Source: a virus. From it: a stretch of DNA of 25,251 nucleotides. The notes beneath the pieces are model-generated. The model was not told the DNA's origin, ran no database searches, and saw only the letters and a program-made list of their open reading frames with translations. Positions 6,082-13,639 of the stretch are shown piece after piece (position 1 is the first letter of the stretch; each line of letters begins with the position of its first letter). The stretch spans positions 1 through 25,251 of the IMG/VR virus record IMGVR_UViG_3300037193_001807. The stretch is one strand, 5' to 3'. Made by a program: the position numbers and the translations under genes.

Positions 6082-6363
6082 ATGCCCGGTCGCCTGGACC
6101 GCAGCCCCCGCAAGAACTGGGTCGAAGAGCAGGGCGGCCTACCCGACTACATCGAGCGCATCGCCGTCCACCTCGTCGGCAAGGGCATGAGCCACTCGCA
6201 CGCGATCGCCACCGCGATCAACGCCGCGAAGAAGATGTGCGCGACCGGCGACCTGAACTGGCCCGGCCTGCAGAACGTGAACCCCGGATCCCGCGCCCAG
6301 GCCTGCGCCGCGGTCGCACGCTGGGAGGCCATGAAGGCGGCTGCCGGCGGAGGCAAGGGCTAG
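6082..6363 (+). CDS. Small conserved phage protein (KNWVE...GLPDYIERIA type)
   Basis: ATG 6082 follows GGAGG (6070-6074) with 7-nt spacing and gives 93 residues. The pattern KNWVEEQGGLPDYIERIAVHL...HAIATAINAAKKMC...AQACAAVARWEAMK is a widespread actinophage domain, often found near or fused to head-morphogenesis proteins. Its molecular role is not established. It is helical and has two Cys. The stop TAG shares its bases with the stop of the leftward gene 6360-6479 through a CTAG. Confidence 0.7.
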   Translation: MPGRLDRSPRKNWVEEQGGLPDYIERIAVHLVGKGMSHSHAIATAINAAKKMCATGDLNWPGLQNVNPGSRAQACAAVARWEAMKAAAGGGKG

Positions 6364-6479
6364 AGCCTCGAGCCGACCCACTGGCCAACAACGAGACCGA
6401 GCCACGTCAGCAGCAAAATGCCCGGAAGGCACGCCGCGAACGTGAGCAGGAACGCCCAGGCCCACGCAGGATCAGTCAC
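6360..6479 (-). CDS. 39-residue membrane microprotein, leftward
   Basis: On the minus strand a GTG at 6479-6477 overlaps the stop of the HTH gene as GTGA, and the frame ends at TAG in the CTAG shared with the rightward gene ending at 6363. The peptide is almost all hydrophobic (AWAWAFLLTFAACLPGILLL, then TWLGLVVG), one long or two short membrane helices around a Pro-Gly turn. Tight packing at both ends is the main support. It would be translated by coupling to the HTH gene; function unknown. Confidence 0.55.
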   Translation of the reverse strand: MTDPAWAWAFLLTFAACLPGILLLTWLGLVVGQWVGSRL

Positions 6480-6859
6480 TTCTTCGTCCCCGCTTTCCCG
6501 AACAGCTGCGAAACCCGCTGGTCGGACACGCCCAACATATGGGCGATGTCGGTGTTCGAAAGGCCGGCAGCACGAAGCTCATGCGCAGCCTCACGCGTCT
6601 TGGCCGCGACCGTCGTGGTCAGCTCGGCCAACTCGGCGGCCTTGACACGGGCCTCCTGCACGAGCTCACCCAGGCGTAGATCGAGCTTCGGCTGCACGTG
6701 GACGGCGGCATCGTCCAGCCCAGTACAGGCCAGCACATGCTCTCGGGCGTCCCTCTCCGCCGTCGCCAGCGAGCGAGTGGACACCGTGCCGAACTCAGCC
6801 ACGTGCAGCGTCCAGCCAGATGGGCCACGCCGGGCCACGGCTCGGTAGGTCTGGGCCAT
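6476..6859 (-). CDS. Leftward HTH protein with HicB-like N-terminus
   Basis: A 127-residue protein starting at ATG 6859. Residues ~1-45 (YRAVARRGPSGWTLHVAEF...ATAERDAREHV) have the beta-beta-alpha pattern of the HicB antitoxin fold. Residues ~60-90 are a helical linker. Residues ~92-122 (AAGLSNTDIAHMLGVSDQRVSQLF) form a clear helix-turn-helix resembling sigma-70 region 4 or HicB-type DNA-binding domains. No HicA-like toxin adjoins it; the downstream partner is a membrane microprotein. It is probably an autoregulatory DNA-binding protein. A leaderless -10 motif precedes the start. Confidence 0.75.
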   Translation of the reverse strand: MAQTYRAVARRGPSGWTLHVAEFGTVSTRSLATAERDAREHVLACTGLDDAAVHVQPKLDLRLGELVQEARVKAAELAELTTTVAAKTREAAHELRAAGLSNTDIAHMLGVSDQRVSQLFGKAGTKK

Positions 6860-6871
6860 ACCCGAATCCTA
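6860..6871 (-). promoter_or_regulatory. Leaderless-type -10 element before the leftward HTH gene
   Basis: On the minus strand TAGGAT (6871-6866) is separated by 6 nt from the ATG at 6859, the spacing expected when transcription begins at the start codon. There is no Shine-Dalgarno sequence. No good -35 is visible at 17-18 nt. Leaderless mRNAs with TANNNT -10 boxes are common in Actinobacteria. Confidence 0.5.
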
Positions 6872-6946
6872 AGGGGGCAGATCCCCTGAAGGAGCCAGTT
6901 CCCACGTTGACGCCGTGGGGTGGCGCGAGCAGGGGGTGTCTAACCC

Positions 6947-7252
6947 GTGGGCCGAGGATGGGTTGGAAGCACCCGCAGGGGTCGGCTACCCCGTGACTGG
7001 GCCTACCGCAGGCGAATTGTTCTCGAACGTGACCAGCACCGATGCACTCGAATCAACGAACACAACGTTCGATGCAATGAACATGCAACCGAGGTCGACC
7101 ACATCCAACGCAACGACAATCACGAACTGACAAACCTTGCGTCGTTGTGTTCGTGGCATCACGCACGTAAATCGTCGAGCGAAGGAAACGATTCGCGCGT
7201 TCGATTGTCATCGCGACGACCGAACGAGCAACATCCAGGATTTACTTCCTGA
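6947..7252 (+). CDS. HNH endonuclease upstream of terminase
   Basis: GTG 6947 is the first possible start after an in-frame stop at 6941 and gives 101 residues. The core is RRRIVLERDQHRC...RCNEH, then EVDHI, ND, NLASLCSWHHARKSS, the ββα-metal HNH signature with the His of DH, the Asn and the final HH. Small HNH nucleases beside the terminase genes are usual in cohesive-end phages, where they help DNA packaging. Here two cysteines near the start of the core and the CSWH site probably form a zinc site. From about 7000 to 7250 GC drops to roughly half, far below its neighbours, with codons such as AAA, GAA and GAT, a sign of recent acquisition. Confidence 0.8.
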   Translation: MGRGWVGSTRRGRLPRDWAYRRRIVLERDQHRCTRINEHNVRCNEHATEVDHIQRNDNHELTNLASLCSWHHARKSSSEGNDSRVRLSSRRPNEQHPGFTS

Positions 7253-7440
7253 ACTCTGACCGTCCGCACGAGGGACCAGGCTCCGACCGCAGCCCGAGCC
7301 CAGCACGGACCGTGACGACCTGGGCATGACTCCCCTCCCCCGGCCAGACCTGAACCGGGAGTGGGCTGCGGCTCGCGGTGCGTACGGGTCTGCTGGCCGC
7401 GCACCGGACACGCACTGTGACGAACCAGGAGGTGGTTCCG
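7253..7440 (+). other. Non-coding gap between HNH and terminase small subunit
   Basis: No gene is seen in these 188 bases. GC returns to the high level of the genome. ACTCCC at 7328-7333 and GGGAGT at 7357-7362 form a weak inverted repeat, with C-rich and G-rich arms between. In many phages the packaging start (cos or pac) lies just before terS, so this is the most likely place for it, but no cos sequence can be identified by eye. The end of the gap holds the terS ribosome site AGGAGG (7427-7432). Confidence 0.4.
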
Positions 7441-7887
7441 ATGGCCGGTCATGGACCGCCCCCCGCCCAGTCCAAGCGCCGGCGCAACGCCGACCCCATT
7501 CCGGTCCAGACCGTGATCGCGGATGGGGCTGTGCACGGGTTCGACCTGCCCGAGGGCGTACTGCCCGACGATCAGGGGTGGCACCCGCAGACCGTGGCGC
7601 TCTGGGAGGCGCTGCGTCGCTCGCCGCTGCTTGCCGACGAGCCCGAGCTCGGCTGGCAATTCCTGATCGACACCGCGCTCATGCACCACACGATGTGGGC
7701 TAAGGGCCGGTGGGAGTTCGCGTCCGAGGTGCGGCTGCGCCTGGCCAAGTACGGTGCGACGCCCGAGGACCGGATGCGGCTGCGGGTGAAGGTGACCACG
7801 CCGGAGCAGGCCGAGAAGACTGGCGAGAAGACTGGCGAGGCGACCTCGGCCGCCGTCCGGCGGCGTGGCCTGCACATCGCGGGCTAG
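7441..7887 (+). CDS. terS: Terminase small subunit
   Basis: ATG 7441 follows AGGAGG with 8-nt spacing and gives 148 residues; an in-frame GTG at 7417 is less likely. The protein has a disordered basic N-terminus, then the segment GWHPQTVALWEALRRSPLLADEPELGWQF and a helical core through ARLAKYGA/TPEDRMRLRVK, the pattern of actinophage small terminases of the P27-like group. It recognises the packaging site and stimulates the large subunit's ATPase. A tandem EKTGEKTGE lies near the C-terminus. It directly precedes the large subunit, apart from a hairpin and tRNA-like element. Confidence 0.8.
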   Translation: MAGHGPPPAQSKRRRNADPIPVQTVIADGAVHGFDLPEGVLPDDQGWHPQTVALWEALRRSPLLADEPELGWQFLIDTALMHHTMWAKGRWEFASEVRLRLAKYGATPEDRMRLRVKVTTPEQAEKTGEKTGEATSAAVRRRGLHIAG

Positions 7888-7890
7888 CAT

Positions 7891-7916
7891 CTGGGGTGTC
7901 CGCGCGGACACCCCAG
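7891..7916. terminator. 26-bp perfect palindrome, terminator-like, after terS
   Basis: The 26 bases form a complete palindrome with 13-bp arms, so the RNA would fold as an 11-bp stem capped by GCGC. It lies 3 nt after the terS stop. It could terminate or attenuate transcription between terS and terL, or act as a 5' processing boundary for the tRNA-like element whose 5' end overlaps its last base. As DNA it is a symmetric site for a dimeric protein. Confidence 0.55.
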
Positions 7917-8022
7917 TGTCAGTCGTCTAGTGGCCGAGGACATCGCAAGCAGTAGGGATCGAGGCCCGCTTCGGCAAATGGCCCCGCTTGCGAAAACGCC
8001 GGTTCAAATCCGGTCGGCACTG
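7915..8022 (+). tRNA. Unusual tRNA-like element with enlarged anticodon arm
   Basis: The 5' part has a tRNA-type D arm (GTCT 7925-7928 with GGAC 7938-7941, loop with the usual AG and GG, T at position 8). The 3' part has a textbook T arm (7998-8014) with loop TTCAAAT, giving the consensus GGTTCAAATCC. Acceptor pairing AGTGTC/GGCACT is nearly complete: one wobble and, depending on register, one mismatch or an extra junction base. Between them an 8-bp stem (7943-7950 with 7986-7993) takes the place of the anticodon stem but encloses 35 nt instead of 7, and no anticodon can be assigned. No CCA is encoded. It could be a decayed tRNA, a tRNA with an insertion or a tRNA-mimicking RNA. Confidence 0.45.
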
Positions 8023-8043
8023 GGACCTGGGGGTGCTTTAGCG

Positions 8044-9666
8044 ATGCCCTGGCGCGGCCCCGACTATCCGGGGGAATTCCCGAGCCTCGGTCCGCAGCTG
8101 GTGCAGTGGTACGAGGCCTACCTGGTGCACGGGCCGGGCGATGTGATGGGCGAGCCGATCGAGCTCGATGACGAGTTCTACGAGTTCCTCGTCCGCGCCT
8201 ACCGGCTGGACCCGGAGACCGGCCGCCGGGTGTACCGGCGAGCGTTTCTGTCCCGCGCGAAGGGCAGGGCGAAGTCCGAGCTGGCCGGGATGATGGTCTG
8301 TGGCGAGGCGCTTGCCCCTGTGCGGTTCGCCGGCTGGGATGCGAACGGGAACCCGGTCGGAAAGCCGGTGAAGACGCCGTTCATCCGGTGCTTGGCGACC
8401 GAGGAGGGGCAGTCCGGGAACACGTTCGACAACGTGTCCACGATGATGGCGCACTTGGTCGAGCATCACGGGGACGAGTTCCCTGGGATCGACTTCGGGC
8501 GCTCGTCGCAGACCTCGAGCAGGATTCTGCTGCACGCCCAGCACGGCGAGATCGTGCCTTCGACCGCGTCTGGCGCTTCGAAAGACGGCGGGAAGGAGAC
8601 CTTCGCCGTCTTCGACGAGACCCACCTGTACGTGTTGCCTGAGCTGCGTCGGATGCATGACACGGTCCGGCGGAACCTGCGGAAGCGGCGCGAGGCCGAG
8701 CCGTGGTGCCTGGAGACCTCGACCATGTACCGGCCCGGTGAGGAGTCGGTGGCCGAGCGGACTCACGCCTACCACCAGGCCATCGTCGAGGGCCGGGTGA
8801 AGGAGAAGGGCCTACTGTTCGACCACCGCGAGGCGCCCCCGGACGTGGATCTGTCCGACCGGGACAGCCTCCTGGCTGGGCTGAAGGCCGCGTACGGGCC
8901 CGCCTCTGATTGGATGGACCTGGACGGCATCATCGCCGAGATCTGGGACCCCCAGAACGACCCCTCCGACTCCCGGAGGTACTGGCTCAACCAGGTGGTC
9001 GCCGCCTCGGACGCCTGGCTGGCCCCGAATGAGTGGGGCAAGGTCGCGGACGCGACCAAGAGCCTGGCCGAAAACGACACGGTGACGCTCGGGTTCGACG
9101 GCTCGGTCCGAGACGACTCCACCGCGCTGGTCGCGTGCCGAGTCGAGGACGGGCACCTGGAGCTGCTCGGGTGCTGGGAGAAGCCCGACGGACCGGCCGG
9201 GGACGGCTGGCAGGTCGACCGGCAGGCCGTGGACGCGGCCGTGTTCGCGGCGTTCGAGCGGCTGAACGTGGTCGGCTTCTACGCGGACCCAGCGTACTGG
9301 GCGGACACGATCGACCGGTGGATGGCCGAGTTCGGGCCGCGACTGCGGGTGCGGGCGAGTCAGCAGCGGCCGCTGGAGTGGTGGACGAACCGACCCAAGG
9401 CCATGGTTGACGCCCTCGAGCGGTTCCACGAGGCCGTGCTGACCCAACAGTTGACGCATGACGGCGGGTCGGTGCTCACCCGGCACGTGCTGAACGCGCG
9501 CCGCCGGGTCGGCCGGTCAGGGATCACGATCAGCAAGGAATTTCCTGGCTCGCCGCGGAAGATCGACGCGGCGATGGCCGCCGTGCTGGCCTACGAGTGC
9601 CGGGGGGACGCGGTCACGGCCGGTTACGCCCGCCCGAGGCGCCAGCGCCGGGCCTACGGATTCTAG
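8044..9666 (+). CDS. terL: Terminase large subunit
   Basis: ATG 8044 gives 540 residues; a longer frame running back to 7930 would read through the tRNA-like element and is rejected. Residues ~66-80 (FLSRAKGRAKSELAG) are the degenerate Walker A region of this actinophage TerL type; FAVFDETH at ~187-193 is Walker B with the catalytic Glu192. The C-terminal RNase H-like nuclease has Asp352 (LGFDGS), Asp415 (YADPAYW) and Asp508 (KIDAAMAA) in the expected order. The protein powers DNA translocation into the prohead and cuts concatemers. Its stop TAG shares a CTAG with the leftward gene 9663-9848. Confidence 0.93.
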   Translation: MPWRGPDYPGEFPSLGPQLVQWYEAYLVHGPGDVMGEPIELDDEFYEFLVRAYRLDPETGRRVYRRAFLSRAKGRAKSELAGMMVCGEALAPVRFAGWDANGNPVGKPVKTPFIRCLATEEGQSGNTFDNVSTMMAHLVEHHGDEFPGIDFGRSSQTSSRILLHAQHGEIVPSTASGASKDGGKETFAVFDETHLYVLPELRRMHDTVRRNLRKRREAEPWCLETSTMYRPGEESVAERTHAYHQAIVEGRVKEKGLLFDHREAPPDVDLSDRDSLLAGLKAAYGPASDWMDLDGIIAEIWDPQNDPSDSRRYWLNQVVAASDAWLAPNEWGKVADATKSLAENDTVTLGFDGSVRDDSTALVACRVEDGHLELLGCWEKPDGPAGDGWQVDRQAVDAAVFAAFERLNVVGFYADPAYWADTIDRWMAEFGPRLRVRASQQRPLEWWTNRPKAMVDALERFHEAVLTQQLTHDGGSVLTRHVLNARRRVGRSGITISKEFPGSPRKIDAAMAAVLAYECRGDAVTAGYARPRRQRRAYGF

Positions 9667-9848
9667 TTGCTCGGGAGCGCCTCGAACAGCGCGCTGACGA
9701 CGGCTATCAGTTCGTCGTTCGCCTGGTCGATCAGCTTCAAGTCTCGGGTCTGCTGTCCGATGCCCGATAGCGCGGCGGCGTGATCGGCGCGCTCCCGGAG
9801 CGCGTTGATCTGGTCCCTCGTCAGTGCGACTGCCGGGTTCTCATCCAC
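9663..9848 (-). CDS. Small leftward helical protein between terL and portal
   Basis: The stop shares a CTAG with the terL stop. The start is chosen at GTG 9848 because TATCCT lies 7 nt upstream (leaderless type); a GTG at 9869 would add 7 residues but falls in the portal ribosome site. The 61-residue product is helical (LTRDQINALRERADHAAAL, LKLIDQANDELIAVVSALFEAL), possibly a short helical bundle or coiled coil. No family recognised. It fills the only gap between terL and portal, and good codon use on this strand supports it. Confidence 0.55.
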   Translation of the reverse strand: MDENPAVALTRDQINALRERADHAAALSGIGQQTRDLKLIDQANDELIAVVSALFEALPSN

Positions 9849-9861
9849 AGAGGTAAGGATA
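9849..9861 (-). promoter_or_regulatory. Leaderless-type -10 element for the small leftward gene
   Basis: TATCCT on the minus strand (9861-9856) is 7 nt before GTG 9848. No Shine-Dalgarno sequence is present at that start. A -35 box is not evident. It overlaps the + strand AGGAGG of the portal gene at its first base. Confidence 0.45.
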
Positions 9862-9873
9862 GGAGGCACGCCC

Positions 9874-11310
9874 GTGGCGGAGGCCTCTGACCTGACCGCG
9901 CTCGAATGGCTGGCCCGGCTCGGGCCGAAGCTGATCGACCGTCAGGACCTGGTCGCGTACTGGCGCCGCTACTACGAGGGCGACCAGGATCTGCCGGCTG
10001 GTCCAAACCAACACGCCGAGGCCTATCGGCGGTTCCAGCGCCTGGCCCGGACAAACCTGTGCTTCCTCTGCGCCGAGTCCCGCGTGCACCGCACGCAGGT
10101 GATCGGGTTCCGGGACGCCGAGCGCCAGGACGACGCAGTGTGGCGGCTCTGGCAGTCCGCGAAGCTGGATGCGCGCCAGTTCGGCATCTGGCGCAAGGCC
10201 TACTCCCGGTCGGCCGCGTATGTGATCGTCGGGGTGGATCCACGCAACGCCTCCCGGCCGCGGGTGACGATCGAGGGTCCCGAGAACGTCATCGTGGAGA
10301 CCGACCCGGCTGATCGGTCACGTCGGCTAGCCGCTCTGCGGATGTGGCATGACCCGATCGTGAAGCGCTGGATGGCCACGCTCTACCTGCCCGGCGTACG
10401 GCATCATTGGATCTCCCGCCAGGAGTCCAAGGACGCGGCTGCGACCCGGCTCAAGTTCTCCGCGGACGCCTGGACCGAGCGCGCCGAGCCCGGTCGGTCG
10501 CTGCCGGACGTGCCGGTGGTGCCGTTCCTGAACGGTGACGAGGGTGAGGATCCGCAGGCCGCGTTCGCGCGCGGGATCGACGTGCAGAACCGGCTCAACT
10601 TGACGCTGCTCAACCGGCTGACGGCCGAGCGGTATGCCGCGTTCCGGCAGCGTTGGATCACCAACTATGAGCCGGAGATCGACGACGCCACAGGCCTGGC
10701 GATCGCCCCGTTCAAGCCGGGCGTGGACCAAACCTGGACGATGCCGCCGCCCGAGCCGGGCCAGCCCGAGTCCAAGTTCGGCGACTTCCAGCAGACCGAC
10801 ACCTCGCAGATGCTGCGCGGCACTGAGGCGGACATGCGTGCGTTCGCCGCTGTCACGATCACCCCGGTCTACTACCTTCCCGGTGACCTGATCAATATCG
10901 GGGCGGACTCGATCGCAGCCTTGGACGCCGGGCACGTCGCGGACGTGAAGCAGTCCATGGCCGTCTGGGGTGAGGGCCTCGAGGAGGTCCTGCAGCTCAT
11001 GGCCGGGGTCGCCGGCCTGGAGCGGGACCTGTCGCAGTCCGAGGTCGTGTGGGCGCGTCCGGAGAACTTCCAGCCGGCCGTGGTTGCCGATTACGCGTCC
11101 AAGCTCAAGGCGGCGGGCTTCCCGCTGACGATGCTGGCTGAGGAGATCGGCTGGACGCCGCAGCGGGTGTCCCAGCTGCGCGCCGAGCAGGCCGCGGACG
11201 CGTTTCTGACGGCCGCTCGCGCGCCCCAGCAGGCCCCGAGCCAGGCCACGCCCTGGCCGACTGGTCAGCCGCCCGCCCCGACCGCTCCGCGGCCGCCTGA
11301 AGCGCCGTGA
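9874..11310 (+). CDS. Phage portal protein (SPP1 gp6-like)
   Basis: GTG 9874 follows AGGAGG (9861-9866) with 7-nt spacing and gives 478 residues. Helical N-terminus (LDRQDLVAYWRRYYEGDQDLP type), a long central alpha/beta region with YVIVGVDP and VPVVPFLNGDEG, the membrane-like RLNLTLLNRLTAERYAAFRQRW helix, a tunnel-like segment, then SKFGDFQQTDTSQMLRGTEADMRAFAAVT and PVYYLPGD form the order of the SPP1/HK97-type portal family. It makes the dodecameric ring through which DNA enters and to which the neck attaches. The C-terminus ends in a Pro/Ala-rich tail. The stop overlaps the MuF-like gene by GTGA. Confidence 0.9.
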   Translation: MAEASDLTALEWLARLGPKLIDRQDLVAYWRRYYEGDQDLPAGPNQHAEAYRRFQRLARTNLCFLCAESRVHRTQVIGFRDAERQDDAVWRLWQSAKLDARQFGIWRKAYSRSAAYVIVGVDPRNASRPRVTIEGPENVIVETDPADRSRRLAALRMWHDPIVKRWMATLYLPGVRHHWISRQESKDAAATRLKFSADAWTERAEPGRSLPDVPVVPFLNGDEGEDPQAAFARGIDVQNRLNLTLLNRLTAERYAAFRQRWITNYEPEIDDATGLAIAPFKPGVDQTWTMPPPEPGQPESKFGDFQQTDTSQMLRGTEADMRAFAAVTITPVYYLPGDLINIGADSIAALDAGHVADVKQSMAVWGEGLEEVLQLMAGVAGLERDLSQSEVVWARPENFQPAVVADYASKLKAAGFPLTMLAEEIGWTPQRVSQLRAEQAADAFLTAARAPQQAPSQATPWPTGQPPAPTAPRPPEAP

Positions 11311-12425
11311 GCCTGCCGGAGCAGCGTTCGCTCATCGACGAGTTCATCCTGCAGCTCGCCCGGATCCGGGGCGGGCTTGTACAGGCGCTCATTGAGCTGT
11401 TCCTGGAGGTGCACTCCTGGCGGGACGCGGACGCGGACCGATTCGTGGTCCGCGCCGTGCCGCTCGTCGAGGGTGCGCAGCGGGCTGCGGCCACGCTCAC
11501 CGACGACTACGTCGGCCGGGTGCTCGCGGACCAGCGTGGTGAGCCGTTCCGGCCGCGGGGCGTGGACTACCGCCAGGTGACCGGTCCGGCCGTGCGCAGC
11601 GGTGTGCGACCGGAGGCTGTGTACCGCCGGCCATTTGAGGAGGTCTGGCGGTCCCTCGCGGATACTGAGGAACGCGTCGAGCAGCGACGTTCCAGCCTCA
11701 GCGAGGCCTTGGGCCGGGCCGAAGAGCTTGGCCGGGGACCTCAGCGAGGCCTGCAGATCGACATCCCGGATGTGCCGGTCGCGCAGCGACCCCGTCGGGC
11801 CGCGCAGATCGACATCCCCGATCTCACGGAGCGTGAGCGCAAGCCGTTGACGGCCGCCGTGGGCGATGGTGAGCGCCGGCTCCGTTCGGTGGCCCTGACC
11901 GATGTGGAGCTCGCGGTCACACACACGGCCCGGGATCGGCTGGCCGAAGAGCCCGAGGTCCGGTTCTACCGCCGAGTGCTCACCGGCGCGGAGTCCTGCG
12001 GGCTGTGCATCGTGGCCTCGACCCAGCGGTACCGCAAACAGGACCTGCTGCCGATCCACCCGAACTGCGACTGTGTCGTCGCGCCGATCCTGGGGGACCA
12101 GGATCCCGGGCGGGTCATCAACTCGACCCGGATCGCGGATGAGGTGTCACCGGTCGGCGTGACCCGCTCCGGGGTGCCGGTCTACAGCGCCGAGGACCTG
12201 CTCGACGCCGACGTGATGACCGACGATGTGCACAACGCGATCCGGGAGACCTTCGGCGAGATGGCGTTCGACGCCCGGCAGATCGACTACCGGAAGATCT
12301 TGCTCGTGAAGCAGCACGGCGAGCTCGGGCCGGTGCTCACGGTGAAGCGGCACAAGTTCACGAAGCGCCAAATTCGTGAGCGCGACCTGGCCGCGACCGA
12401 CGAACGGCGGCGTCCAGGCCGCTAG
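11307..12425 (+). CDS. MuF-like minor head protein
   Basis: GTG 11307 overlaps the portal stop (GTGA) and gives 372 residues. The N-terminal ~100 residues are helical. Residues ~150-175 contain a doubled QIDIPD motif in a linker. The core of the MuF/SPP1 gp7 family is clear: FYRRVLTG (from ~220), CGLC with Cys231 and Cys234, then LPIHPNCDC with His251, Cys254 and Cys256, a probable zinc site. The C-terminal part (AEDLLDADVMTD, KQHGELGPVLTV) is typical of actinophage members. These proteins bind the portal inside the head and are often ejected. No toxin domain is recognised at the C-terminus. The TAG stop shares a CTAG with the leftward gene. Confidence 0.87.
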   Translation: MSLPEQRSLIDEFILQLARIRGGLVQALIELFLEVHSWRDADADRFVVRAVPLVEGAQRAAATLTDDYVGRVLADQRGEPFRPRGVDYRQVTGPAVRSGVRPEAVYRRPFEEVWRSLADTEERVEQRRSSLSEALGRAEELGRGPQRGLQIDIPDVPVAQRPRRAAQIDIPDLTERERKPLTAAVGDGERRLRSVALTDVELAVTHTARDRLAEEPEVRFYRRVLTGAESCGLCIVASTQRYRKQDLLPIHPNCDCVVAPILGDQDPGRVINSTRIADEVSPVGVTRSGVPVYSAEDLLDADVMTDDVHNAIRETFGEMAFDARQIDYRKILLVKQHGELGPVLTVKRHKFTKRQIRERDLAATDERRRPGR

Positions 12426-12688
12426 GGCAGGGGCGGAACGAACCCGTACACCTGCTGGTGATGGCACTGCCAGTGGTAAAGCGCCCTGCGATAGTCCGCG
12501 GACTCGCGCTCCCAACGCTGCCGCTCCCGGCGGGTGGCGGAGTCCGCGCTGATCGTGACGAACAGCCAGATAGGCGCCCAGAGCCCGAACGTGACCAGCG
12601 TCAGCAGCAAGTGCAGCACGTGCGTGACCCGGAAGGGCTCGAACGGCCGCGGAGGTTGCGGTGGCGGGGCGGGCAGGGTCACGTGCAC
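12422..12688 (-). CDS. Leftward small membrane protein
   Basis: An 88-residue frame on the minus strand from GTG 12688 (or GTG 12682) to a stop in the CTAG shared with the MuF gene. A Pro-rich N-terminus leads to one or two hydrophobic helices (THVLHLLLTLVTFGLWAPIWLFVTI), then a charged Arg/Glu helix and a Tyr/His tail. The helix pattern with LLTLVTFGLWAPIW is reminiscent of short bacterial and phage membrane proteins, including Imm-type superinfection-immunity proteins; I cannot confirm membership. GATGAT lies 6 nt before GTG 12682, a weak leaderless -10. A leftward gene in a rightward head module looks like exclusion or lysogeny cargo. Confidence 0.7.
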   Translation of the reverse strand: MHVTLPAPPPQPPRPFEPFRVTHVLHLLLTLVTFGLWAPIWLFVTISADSATRRERQRWERESADYRRALYHWQCHHQQVYGFVPPLP

Positions 12689-12732
12689 ATCATCGCGCGC
12701 TCTAGGGGCCTTGTTAACAGGAGGAGCAGGTC

Positions 12733-12999
12733 GTGGCGGGACCGGACACGCAAACCCGGCGCAAGCTCGCGTCCCAGGGCAAGGCCATGCCGGACGCCGA
12801 GGGCTCCGGCGGGCGCTTCCCGATCCGCAACCGCGAGGACCTGGCCAAAGCCATCCGCGCCGTCGGCCGGGCGAGCGGCGGCGAGGAGGGGCGGCGCAAG
12901 GTGCGCCGGTTCATCATCCGGCGCGCCCGCGAGATCGGCCTCACCAGCATGATCCCGGACTCCTGGCAGTCCGACGGGTCTGTCAAGTCTTCCGCCTGA
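12733..12999 (+). CDS. Small head-module protein, DUF6582-like
   Basis: GTG 12733 follows AGGAGG (12719-12724) with 8-nt spacing and gives 88 residues. The sequence TRRKLASQGKAMP...GRFPIRNREDLAKAIRAVGRA...VRRFIIRRAREIGL...IPDSW is a recurring actinophage domain, usually encoded alone in head regions or fused to capsid-maturation proteins. The family's activity is not known to me. It is basic and helical. Its place between the MuF gene and the scaffold supports a head assembly role. Confidence 0.75.
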   Translation: MAGPDTQTRRKLASQGKAMPDAEGSGGRFPIRNREDLAKAIRAVGRASGGEEGRRKVRRFIIRRAREIGLTSMIPDSWQSDGSVKSSA

Positions 13000-13063
13000 T
13001 CCCAGGCGGTTGTCCCGCGCCGACACGGCACATGCGGGGCCCATCCCGACACGGGAGCACGAC

Positions 13064-13639
13064 ATGTCCGACGAGAACACGACCGAGGCTCCGGCCGACG
13101 TCGACGGCAGTGACCTGGGCCTGACCGACGCCGAGGCCGAGCAACTCCTGGCCGACGCGGTCGCACGAGGTGACGCCGAACCTGCCGACACGGCGGGCGG
13201 TGGCACCGATTGGAAGGCCGAGGCCGAGAAGTGGCAGAAGCTCGCGCGCAAGCACGAGGGCCGCGCGAAGCAGAACGCGGAAGCGGCGACCAAGGCCAGG
13301 ACCATCGAGCAGCAGGTTGCCGACCTGCAGGCTCAGCTCGCGGAGCGCGACAAGCGCGACGTGGAGCGCAGTTCGCGCCTCGCCATGGCCAGGCTCGATG
13401 CCCAGCTCGCGAAGGCCGGCATCGATCGTGGCGACGTCGAGGGCCTGCTCAAGCGGATCAAGGGCGCGGACCTGCTCGCAGACGGCGAGCCGGACGACGC
13501 CGCGATCGGCGAACTGGCCGAGTCCCTGACCAAGATCGCCGGCCGTGCCACCCCCGACCCCGATCAGGGGGCGAAGGGCGGTAAGGCCCCGCTCGACATG
13601 AACCAGTTGATCCGGCGAGCAGCCGGCATCACCAGCTAG
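13064..13639 (+). CDS. Capsid scaffolding protein
   Basis: ATG 13064 with GGGAG at 13053-13057 gives 191 residues. The acidic, Ala-rich N-terminus leads to a long charged helix (residues ~50-115: WKAEAEKWQKLARKHEGR, then QQVADLQAQLAERDKRD), a coiled coil typical of internal scaffolds, followed by a helical C-terminal domain with a basic end (IRRAAGITS) that could dock to the capsid protein. Its position just before the major capsid gene is diagnostic. No separate prohead protease is found in the window, as in SPP1-type heads where the scaffold leaves intact. Confidence 0.85.
   Translation: MSDENTTEAPADVDGSDLGLTDAEAEQLLADAVARGDAEPADTAGGGTDWKAEAEKWQKLARKHEGRAKQNAEAATKARTIEQQVADLQAQLAERDKRDVERSSRLAMARLDAQLAKAGIDRGDVEGLLKRIKGADLLADGEPDDAAIGELAESLTKIAGRATPDPDQGAKGGKAPLDMNQLIRRAAGITS

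Noticed and set aside
7943-7993. An intron in the tRNA-like element
   Set aside because: Removing about 34 nt leaves no loop with U33 or a sensible anticodon, and no bacterial intron class of this size is known.
7930-8043. A longer terminase large subunit starting near 7930
   Set aside because: It would read through the tRNA-like element and the translated extension does not resemble TerL; ATG 8044 begins the recognisable family sequence.
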